Positions 1-5,709 of a DNA stretch of 5,709 nt are shown here, piece by piece (the stretch's first letter is position 1; the number at the start of each line of letters is the position of its first letter). The stretch is taken from contig MGQK01000117.1 in assembly GCA_001797815.1 (NCBI GenBank), forward strand, positions 1-5,709. The letters run 5' to 3'. Under the pieces are notes generated by a model. That model was not told the origin of the DNA and searched no databases. It saw only the letters and a program-made list of their open reading frames with translations. The translations under genes were made by a program, and so were the position numbers. This stretch comes from Deltaproteobacteria bacterium RBG_13_61_14 (GTDB taxonomy: Bacteria > RBG-13-61-14).

Positions 1-1445
1 GAGAGGATGGATCGGGGCTGGGGCTGGTCGCCGGGTTCCCGGAAGAGCGAGTAGTCAAGGTATTGACCCTGCCGGGATAGCGCGGCGTAAAGGTTGGTCA
101 ACTCGAGCAGGGTTAGATCCACCCCGCCGATGGCCAGGGAAAGTCCGTAATAGCCGCTCTCCGGGGAGAGGGTGGTGATCCCGGCGTCATGGAGGAAGCT
201 CAAGAACGGCTCGACCCCGAGCTCGGAGAGCAGGTTGACGAAGGGGACGTTGAGCGACAGTGAGAGGGCGTCTTCCAGCCGGACCAGGCCCCGGAACTGG
301 TCGTCGTAGTTGCGCGGCTCGTATTCGCGGAAGCGGACCGGGATGTCCGGCACCAGGTAGGTGGGGAGGGCGAGGGCGCGGTCCAGGGCGAGGGCGTAGA
401 GGAACGGCTTGAGCGCGGAGCCGGGCGAGCGGGGCGCGTTAAAGCCGACCACCTGGCCCTGGTGCTCGCGGTCCCAAAAATCGAAGTTGCCGACCAGGGC
501 CGCGACCTGGCCGGTCCGCCGCTCGATCACCACCACTGCTCCGTTGTGGATGCCCAGGTTGCAAAGCTCCTGGCGAAAGGCGGCGAGGGTGTTCTCGGCC
601 AGGGTCTGGACGTTGCGGCGCAGGGTGGAATTGACGCGCATCGCTTCGGGACGCCGGCCGGCCAGCCAGATCGAGGCATGGGGCGCGAGCCGCGGGAAGG
701 GCTTGAGCGCGGCCGGGTATTGCGCCTTTTCCACTTGCTCCAGTTGCTGGTGGCTGAAGATCCCTTCCCGGCGCAGGCGCTCGGCCACCCGCTGGACCGC
801 GATGCGCCGGCCGGCCATGTTGCCGGGCCTGGGAAAGCGATGGGTCGGGTCCTGGGGCACCGAGACCAGGTAAGCCGCCTCAAAGGGGTCGAGCGCCGAG
901 GCGCTGTGGCCGAAGTAAGCATAGGCCGCGGCCTCGATGCCCTCGAAGTTCTTGCCGTAGGGCGCGAACTGGAGGAATGCTTCCAGGATTTCGCGTTTGC
1001 TCAGGCGCGCTTCCAGTTGGAGGGCGCGGAGGGCTTCGATCACTTTGGATCGGAAGGTGCGGGGCCTAGGCTCGAGGATGCGCACGAGCTGCATGGTCAG
1101 GGTGGACGCGCCGGAGATGATCTGGCCGGCGCGGAGGTTCTGGCCGAGGGCGCGGACAATGGCGATCGGGTCCACCCCGGGGTGGTAAAAGAAGCGCTGG
1201 TCTTCCCAGGCGAGGAGCGCGCGGATAAAGAGCGGGTCCACTTCTTGGAGCGGGACCGGGATGCGCCACTGGTCGTCGGGGGAGAGGAAGACATAGGCGG
1301 GAGAATGATCGGCGAAATAGACCACCCGCGAGCCAGGGGCTTGCAGCCTTTCAGGCAGCGGCACCAAGTAAGCGAGCGTCCAGAGGGCCCCGGCCAGTGC
1401 CATAAGGCCGAGCGCGGTGAAGAGCAGTTTGGATTTTGCCGTCAT
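1..1445 (-). CDS. pbpC: Penicillin-binding protein 1C, bifunctional peptidoglycan glycosyltransferase/transpeptidase; 3' end outside window
   Basis: The frame is open from ATG at 1443-1445 to the left edge, giving 481 residues with no stop. The N-terminus (MTAKSK) is basic and followed by one hydrophobic segment at about 7-29, as expected for a signal anchor holding the enzyme in the inner membrane with its domains in the periplasm. The GT51 glycosyltransferase domain spans about 55-230. It has EDQRFFYHPGVD with the probable catalytic Glu81, GASTLTMQLVR at 112-122, PRPRTF, and a second conserved acid at Glu137 (K134-x-x-E137). The transpeptidase domain begins near 300. It has the SxxK box S343-A-L-K346 in RSPGSALKPFLYALALD and the SxN box S397-L-N399. 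The KTG box and the PBP1C C-terminal domain (BiPBP_C) should lie beyond the window. PAPRSPGSALKPF-type context, YGLSLAIGG and LYAALSRQG all match PBP1C rather than PBP1A or PBP1B. E. coli PbpC is about 770 residues, so roughly 60% is seen here. The enzyme polymerises lipid II into glycan strands and is predicted to cross-link them. It lies 34 bases behind the macroglobulin gene, which implies an operon. Confidence 0.95.
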   Translation of the reverse strand, partial: MTAKSKLLFTALGLMALAGALWTLAYLVPLPERLQAPGSRVVYFADHSPAYVFLSPDDQWRIPVPLQEVDPLFIRALLAWEDQRFFYHPGVDPIAIVRALGQNLRAGQIISGASTLTMQLVRILEPRPRTFRSKVIEALRALQLEARLSKREILEAFLQFAPYGKNFEGIEAAAYAYFGHSASALDPFEAAYLVSVPQDPTHRFPRPGNMAGRRIAVQRVAERLRREGIFSHQQLEQVEKAQYPAALKPFPRLAPHASIWLAGRRPEAMRVNSTLRRNVQTLAENTLAAFRQELCNLGIHNGAVVVIERRTGQVAALVGNFDFWDREHQGQVVGFNAPRSPGSALKPFLYALALDRALALPTYLVPDIPVRFREYEPRNYDDQFRGLVRLEDALSLSLNVPFVNLLSELGVEPFLSFLHDAGITTLSPESGYYGLSLAIGGVDLTLLELTNLYAALSRQGQYLDYSLFREPGDQPQPRSIL

Positions 1446-1452
1446 CTCTCCT
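1446..1452 (-). promoter_or_regulatory. Ribosome binding site of pbpC
   Basis: On the minus strand the bases directly before the pbpC ATG read AGGAGAG. The AGGAG core (1448-1452) is a strong Shine-Dalgarno match but sits only 2 bases from the ATG, closer than the usual 5-9. No better start is visible nearby. The next in-frame ATG (codon 15, 1401-1403) lies inside the membrane anchor and has no Shine-Dalgarno sequence, and no usual start codon lies upstream in frame within the gap. The ATG at 1445 is therefore preferred. Confidence 0.6.
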
Positions 1453-1456
1453 GCCT

Positions 1457-1479
1457 GGCGGGAAAGGATTCCTTCCGCC
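1457..1479 (-). other. Intercistronic stem-loop between the macroglobulin gene and pbpC
   Basis: Directly after the macroglobulin stop codon, the minus-strand transcript can fold as GGCGG-AAGG, loop AAU, CCUU, a two-base UC bulge, then CCGCC. That gives nine pairs, six of them G-C. It ends five bases before AGGAG. No U-run follows, so it does not look like a complete intrinsic terminator. It could protect or process the mRNA, or modulate translation of pbpC, or it may be chance in a GC-rich genome. The pairing is seen in the sequence; any function is inferred. Confidence 0.45.
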
Positions 1480-4400
1480 TTACTGGGTCAGGGCCTGCCA
1501 GGGATCCAGGATGCGCGCGGGCGAGCCGGGCGCCGCGGACCAGTAGCGCGGCTCATACATGGCCTCGGCCTTGACCGGGGGGGTGGTGAACTCGCCGGCG
1601 GTGACGGCCCGGAGCACATACACCTGGCGCACCGTGGTCTTGGGCGCGAGGTGTCCGAAGAACTCGATCTGGTCATCGCGCATGTTCAGGTAGGTCACCT
1701 CCCAGAGGCTCGAGGCCCAGTCCATGGCGTGCTCGCGGCTGAGCCGGGGGTTCTCGATCTCCAGGCCGGCGCCGAAGCGGTCCACCAACACCACGTTCTG
1801 GATCTGCTCATTGCCCAGGTTTTGCAGGCTCAAGTCCACGTAAACCACCTCGCCGAGCTTCAGGTTCTGGAGATTGAGCTTCTCCCCCGCCTGGTTCCGG
1901 TATTCGCGGCTGACCTTGAGGGTGTGGTCGCCGAGAGCATAGGGCACCCCCAGTTTGATCCCTTCAACCGTTACCACGGCATAAAGGTCCCCGCCCTCAA
2001 TCTTGTCCACTTTCAGGTCAAGAGACTTGCTCCCGCTCGCACCGGCAATTTGCCAGGTGGCCTCTTTGCCTTTCGTTTTCTGCTGTTTCGGGAGGGGCTG
2101 CATCTTTTTGCCGTCCAGATAAAGCTCCGGCGGAGACCACTCAGAAGCTCCGACGCTCGCACGCTTCCCCAAACCGCTTACGGTCCAGGAAATTTCCTGG
2201 GTGTTCAAGTGCCCGCTCTGGTTCTCGCGCAAGCGAGAGGCCACGGCCTGGGCCAACCTCTCTGCCTCTGCACTATGGGGATAAACGTCCTCCACGATGT
2301 TCAGTTGAAGTCCGCGGGTGCGCAGTTCCGACCAGAAGGACCAATTATTGATGCGGTGGTCGGAAATGGTCACCTCGAGTTTCTTTAAATCCGCAGTATA
2401 AGTGCGGTCCCCGGCCAGATAGAGCGCGGCCTTGAGTAGATACAGATTTTCCTCTTTCATCTCTCCCCAGCCGGAATCCGGCTTTTCAAGGAGCTGCTTG
2501 ATCCTCCCTTTCCGGCCATGACCTGCGACTGCCAAAACATATTGCATAAAAGGCTCAGAAGATCCCATACGATCGCCGTGATAGTCGGTTTCTTGATTGC
2601 CGCTGTTCAGCGCGTTTTGCATGAAGGAAACGGCTTGGTTCAGTGAATCTTCCGGGATCGGATACCCTGCTTCCTTGCCCTGGAGAAAGAGATAGGTCAC
2701 AAATGCCGTGCCCCACAAGGTCGGATCCTGTCCGCCCGGCCACATCGCAAAACCCCCGGCAGAAGTTTGCATGGTCAGCAGATGATTCACCCCGTGCATG
2801 AATTTTTCCTCAATTTTGAGATCCTTGGCCGAAGCGGGATCAATCGAACCGAGTAACTGGCCCATGTAGAGTAAGGGTCGAGTCGTGGACACCGTCTGCT
2901 CCACGCACCCATAGGGATAACAGATTAAGTATTTCAAGTGGGTAAATTCTTGCCCATAGGGGCTGGCGGTAACCCAAACCGAGGTTTGCTCATATTGAGG
3001 TGTCCACCCCAGCAGGGACTTGGAGAGATCATTTTTGCCCGGTTGCAGTTTGATTTGCGAAACCTCCCGGGTCACCGGCGCGTTGGGCAGGAAGGGAATT
3101 TGGGCGGTGTCCTCGGAGCGGTTCCGTTTCCCGCGCGCGATCACCTTGAATTCCGCGGCGCCAAAAGCGGCGTTGGCCCGGGCCACGAAGGTGACCGTGC
3201 CCGAGGCGTTCGGCGCGAGTTCGATCGGCTTGGTCGCGTCGCCCTCGACCCGCACGCTCTCGCCGGTCTGGAACTCCACCTCCACCGACTCGGGCCGGTC
3301 GGTCAGGTTGGTCAGGAACACCGGGACCACAAAGCGGTCGTCGTTGATCAGGAAACGGGGGAAGGTGGTCTGGATGACCAGCGGCTCGCGGACCGTGACG
3401 TTAGCCGCGGCCACTCCCACCCGGCTGGGCCCGACCGCGACCGCGACCACCCGGAGCGAGCCGCGGTATTGCGGCACCTGGAAGCGGACCCTGGCCTTGC
3501 CGCTCTCATCCAAGTTCACGACTCCGGACCACAGCGCCACCGGCTTGACCGGCGGGATCCGGCCGGGGCCCTGCGCGCCCTCCTCTCCGCCGCCCGGGCT
3601 TTTACCCTCGCCCAGCGCCGGCACCAGCAGGCTCCAGCCCACGGTCTCGAAAGTATCCACGCCCAGGGCCCGCTTGGCAAAGAGCTGGGCGAGCGGGTCC
3701 GGGTTCTGGTAATTGGTCAACTGCAAAATCCCCTCGTCCACCGCGGCCACGGTCGCATACAGCGGCTGCTCCTCCGGGCTCGCCTGCAGCTCGATTACCA
3801 GCTCCTGTCGGGGCCGGACTTCGCTGGGCGCTTTCAGCTCCAGGCTCATCCGGTTCGCCTCCGGCGCTATTGCGATGGACTTGATGGCAAAAGCCCGGCC
3901 GGGCAGGAACGCCTTCTCGCTCTCCTGGTGGGGGTTCTTGAGCAGGAGCGCGGTCACGTAAACATTGGGCGCGAACTTTTCAATCTTGAAACTGATCGGG
4001 GTGGGCTTGGCTTCCACCTCCAGCCAGCGCGACTCAAGCACCTGGTCGGTCTCCACCGTGAACAGGAGCCGGCCCGGGTAAGGCGGCTTGACCGTGACCG
4101 AGGCCTCCTGGCCCACCCTGATCTCGGCCGGCGCCTCGATCGGCATGGTGGCCGGCCGCTGCGGCTTGGGCGTGTTCTCCGCGGACGAGACATACTCGCC
4201 GCCCTCGCCCCACCACCAGTAGCCCTCGCGGGGAATCATCAGGTCGGTGGAGGCGTTGCCCTCGGCCTGGACCCGGAAGATCCAGCCCTCGGCATAGCCG
4301 GCGGGAGTGTAGGTGTAGCTGAACTTGCCGCCTTTGACGGTGAGGAGCTCGGTGCCCTGCGCCAGCTCGCGCTGGAAACGGCGGTAGGTGTAGCGGCCGC

Positions 4401-5709
4401 GCTGGTCGTCGTATTCATAGACCCAGTCTGATTCGAGATTGGAGATGCGGACCTCCACCTTGCGCTCGTCCGGCACCAGGTTGCCCTCCCAGTCCACCAC
4501 CACGCCCGCGATCGTCAATTTCTCGCCGGCCTTGGCTTTCTCCTTGTCGGAGCGCAGGCCCACGTAGATTTTAGCCGGGTGCGCCGGCGCCGAGGTCCGG
4601 CTGACCGTGGTGCGGCCGCTGCCGGATTCAAAGACCGAGGCTTGCGCCTCGACCAGGCCGGGTCCCCGGAACGAGGTCATGGCTTCCACCGCGGGGCAGG
4701 ACAAGGTGACGCGGCCCTTTTCGTCCAGGTTGCCGGTGACCGTGCCCAAGGGCAAGGCCCGGAAAGGCTCCGGCCGCCAGACGCTGTAGTTATATTCCCC
4801 GTTCTTTTCCGGCCGGAACTGGCCCTCTTTGAGCATACATTCCAGTTCCACCTTCTCGCCGCTGGCCACGGCGCCGAACAGGTATTTCGCCTCGACCAGG
4901 ACCGGCACCTCTTCGGACTGGAGAAAGGCCTTTTGCCCGGGCTCGACCTTGACCTTCATCCGCTCGGGCACGAACTCTTCGACGTTGAAGGCGAGGGAGG
5001 AGATCGGGTTGCCGGCGATCTCCAGGCTGAGCTCGTATTTGCCGGTGGCGGCAAAGGCCTGGAAGGAGAGGTCGAAGGCGACCAGGCCGGCGGGGTTGGT
5101 CTTGCCCCGCAGTTGCTGGACCTCTTTCTTGCGCGGGTCCAGGAGCCGGCCCAGGACCGGCACCTCCCCGGCCGGGGCGCGGTCGTCGTCGCCCCGCACG
5201 ATCGCCACCAGGTGCGCGGTCTCGCCCGGCCGGTACACGCCCCGGTCGGCGTAGATCGCGGCCCGGTAAGGCTGGGCCTGGCGATAGGGCGGGCCTTGCA
5301 CGTCGGCGTCGCCGGTCTGGACCTTGAGGTCGGAGAAGCGGAGCGCGGTCAGGTCCTCGCCCTTGGAGACGACCAGCGCAAAAGGCGCCTTGCCGGCGAT
5401 GGAATCGGCGACCCCGTGGAGTCGGCAGGCGCCGGCCGAGTCGGTCGAGCATTCGGCCAGGCTGCGGTTGCTGGAGGTCATCACCGTCACTTTCGCGCCG
5501 GAGCTGGGCTGGTTGTCTTCCATGCCCAGGACCCAGACCTCGAGGTCGCGGCCGCTCTCGCCGGCCTGTTTCACGACCACGGCCAGGTCGGTGAGGATCA
5601 GCCGGGCGGTGTCCGCCGCGGTCAAGCGCCTGAAATTTTTATCCTCCGGTTCCCGCGCCCGGCGGGGCTCGTCACCCTCACAGCCCTCGCACTCTTCGTT
5701 CTCTTCTTC
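1480..5709 (-). CDS. Bacterial alpha-2-macroglobulin family protein (YfhM type) with thioester; 5' end outside window
   Basis: The frame is open from the right edge to a TAA at 1480-1482, giving 1409 visible residues (residue 1 is the codon at 5707-5709). The order of family landmarks is as follows. SDLGL-like LTDLAVVVK is at about 39-47. The macroglobulin-domain motif DRGVYRPGE is at 155-163, and FVPERM at about 246. WWWGEGGEY is at about 498-506, DEGIL at 658-662 and KRALG at 679-683. LWSGVV (726-731) and YRGSLRV (748-754) mark the A2M core domain. YPYGCVEQT carries the thioester Cys935/Gln938. The alpha-helical thioester domain spans about 900-1190, and a C-terminal macroglobulin domain contains DRFGAGLEIENPRLS at about 1310-1324. 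About 474 residues follow the thioester Cys, close to E. coli YfhM (about 466 as I recall), so the C-terminus looks complete. By the same comparison at least about 250 N-terminal residues, including any signal peptide or lipobox, are missing. A TTG at 5623-5625 is internal, not the start. The family role is a covalent protease trap at the cell envelope. Composition drops in the thioester region (see separate entry). The gene is probably co-transcribed with pbpC. Confidence 0.95.
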   Translation of the reverse strand, partial: EEENEECEGCEGDEPRRAREPEDKNFRRLTAADTARLILTDLAVVVKQAGESGRDLEVWVLGMEDNQPSSGAKVTVMTSSNRSLAECSTDSAGACRLHGVADSIAGKAPFALVVSKGEDLTALRFSDLKVQTGDADVQGPPYRQAQPYRAAIYADRGVYRPGETAHLVAIVRGDDDRAPAGEVPVLGRLLDPRKKEVQQLRGKTNPAGLVAFDLSFQAFAATGKYELSLEIAGNPISSLAFNVEEFVPERMKVKVEPGQKAFLQSEEVPVLVEAKYLFGAVASGEKVELECMLKEGQFRPEKNGEYNYSVWRPEPFRALPLGTVTGNLDEKGRVTLSCPAVEAMTSFRGPGLVEAQASVFESGSGRTTVSRTSAPAHPAKIYVGLRSDKEKAKAGEKLTIAGVVVDWEGNLVPDERKVEVRISNLESDWVYEYDDQRGRYTYRRFQRELAQGTELLTVKGGKFSYTYTPAGYAEGWIFRVQAEGNASTDLMIPREGYWWWGEGGEYVSSAENTPKPQRPATMPIEAPAEIRVGQEASVTVKPPYPGRLLFTVETDQVLESRWLEVEAKPTPISFKIEKFAPNVYVTALLLKNPHQESEKAFLPGRAFAIKSIAIAPEANRMSLELKAPSEVRPRQELVIELQASPEEQPLYATVAAVDEGILQLTNYQNPDPLAQLFAKRALGVDTFETVGWSLLVPALGEGKSPGGGEEGAQGPGRIPPVKPVALWSGVVNLDESGKARVRFQVPQYRGSLRVVAVAVGPSRVGVAAANVTVREPLVIQTTFPRFLINDDRFVVPVFLTNLTDRPESVEVEFQTGESVRVEGDATKPIELAPNASGTVTFVARANAAFGAAEFKVIARGKRNRSEDTAQIPFLPNAPVTREVSQIKLQPGKNDLSKSLLGWTPQYEQTSVWVTASPYGQEFTHLKYLICYPYGCVEQTVSTTRPLLYMGQLLGSIDPASAKDLKIEEKFMHGVNHLLTMQTSAGGFAMWPGGQDPTLWGTAFVTYLFLQGKEAGYPIPEDSLNQAVSFMQNALNSGNQETDYHGDRMGSSEPFMQYVLAVAGHGRKGRIKQLLEKPDSGWGEMKEENLYLLKAALYLAGDRTYTADLKKLEVTISDHRINNWSFWSELRTRGLQLNIVEDVYPHSAEAERLAQAVASRLRENQSGHLNTQEISWTVSGLGKRASVGASEWSPPELYLDGKKMQPLPKQQKTKGKEATWQIAGASGSKSLDLKVDKIEGGDLYAVVTVEGIKLGVPYALGDHTLKVSREYRNQAGEKLNLQNLKLGEVVYVDLSLQNLGNEQIQNVVLVDRFGAGLEIENPRLSREHAMDWASSLWEVTYLNMRDDQIEFFGHLAPKTTVRQVYVLRAVTAGEFTTPPVKAEAMYEPRYWSAAPGSPARILDPWQALTQ
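1800..3060. other. Low-GC segment inside the macroglobulin gene, covering the thioester domain
   Basis: Hand counts give 582 G+C of 1080 bases (about 54%) for 1981-3060, against 123 of 180 (about 68%) for 3061-3240 and about 73% for 1501-1560. The right edge near 3060 is sharp. The left edge is gradual between about 1800 and 1980. The segment encodes residues of roughly 884-1303, meaning the whole thioester domain and the sequence after it up to the start of the last macroglobulin domain. The frame is uninterrupted. Confidence 0.75.
2896..2907 (-). other. Thioester motif CVEQ of the macroglobulin
   Basis: The codons TGC GTG GAG CAG encode Cys935-Val-Glu-Gln938 in the context YPYGCVEQT. In the family the Cys thiol and the Gln side chain form an internal beta-cysteinyl-gamma-glutamyl thioester, which reacts with the trapped protease after bait cleavage. 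All key residues are present, so this is predicted to be a thioester-active member rather than one of the CxEQ-lacking class (such as E. coli YfaS). Confidence 0.93.
3541..3621 (-). other. Candidate bait segment of the macroglobulin (Gly-rich linker)
   Basis: Residues of about 697-723 form a low-complexity stretch containing GEGKSPGGGEEGAQGPGR. It lies between the KRALG landmark and the VALWSGVV start of the A2M core domain. Its Gly, Pro, Glu and Lys content suggests an exposed, flexible loop, and Lys and Arg offer tryptic-type cleavage points. Bacterial macroglobulins carry a variable, flexible linker at this place, which is a likely protease bait. The assignment rests on position and composition only. 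Confidence 0.4.

Noticed and set aside
1457-1479. Intrinsic terminator after the macroglobulin gene
   Set aside because: The stem is present but no U-run follows. The next bases are AGGCAGGAGAG leading into pbpC, so full termination is unlikely.
462-1574. 370-codon open frame on the plus strand
   Set aside because: It is antisense to pbpC, crosses the gap between the genes, and has no recognisable domain. It is a compositional shadow.
1417-2388. 323-codon open frame on the plus strand
   Set aside because: It is antisense to the macroglobulin C-terminal region. The translation resembles no family I know and is best explained as a shadow, although it reaches into the lower-GC segment.
1800-3060. 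Inserted mobile element as the cause of the low-GC segment
   Set aside because: There are no terminal repeats, target duplication, transposase or frame break. The segment encodes the expected thioester domain in the expected position.
2938-4431. 497-codon open frame on the plus strand
   Set aside because: It lies wholly antisense to the well-supported macroglobulin gene. Its product is His/Arg/Leu/Gly-rich with no recognisable domain, typical of the stop-poor antisense frame of a GC-rich gene.
5623-5625. TTG codon as the start of the macroglobulin gene
   Set aside because: The frame stays open to the window edge, and the codons after the TTG run straight into the middle of a macroglobulin (LTDLAVVVK strand) with no signal peptide. 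It is an internal leucine.

Overview
The window holds two protein-coding genes, both on the minus strand and both cut by the window edges. Reading in the direction of transcription (right to left), the first is a large alpha-2-macroglobulin-like protein (5709 to 1480). It has a complete CxEQ thioester motif and its start lies beyond the right edge. After a 34-base gap comes pbpC, encoding penicillin-binding protein 1C (1445 to 1), whose 3' end lies beyond the left edge. There is no RNA gene, mobile element, CRISPR array or integrase, and no intergenic stretch longer than the 34-base gap.

The pairing of a bacterial alpha-2-macroglobulin with pbpC is the arrangement known from E. coli (yfhM-pbpC) and many other Gram-negative bacteria. 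In the accepted model, the macroglobulin is an envelope-associated protease trap. An attacking protease cuts a bait segment, and the exposed Cys-Gln thioester then bonds covalently to the protease. PBP1C is a bifunctional peptidoglycan glycosyltransferase/transpeptidase thought to help repair the wall after a breach. The two together look like an envelope-defence and repair operon.

The organism is probably a Gram-negative bacterium with a GC-rich genome: hand-counted lines outside the thioester region are mostly about 67-73% GC. The sequence does not let me name a phylum.

The most unusual feature is compositional. The part of the macroglobulin gene that encodes the thioester domain and the region just after it (roughly 1800-3060) falls to about 54% GC, with a sharp edge near 3060, while the reading frame and domain order stay intact. 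This suggests a mosaic gene. Smaller points of interest are a Gly-rich candidate bait segment, an extra cysteine five residues before the thioester cysteine, a hairpin in the gap between the genes, and an acidic Cys-containing stretch at the right edge. I see no evidence of a previously undescribed system; the module itself is a known type.
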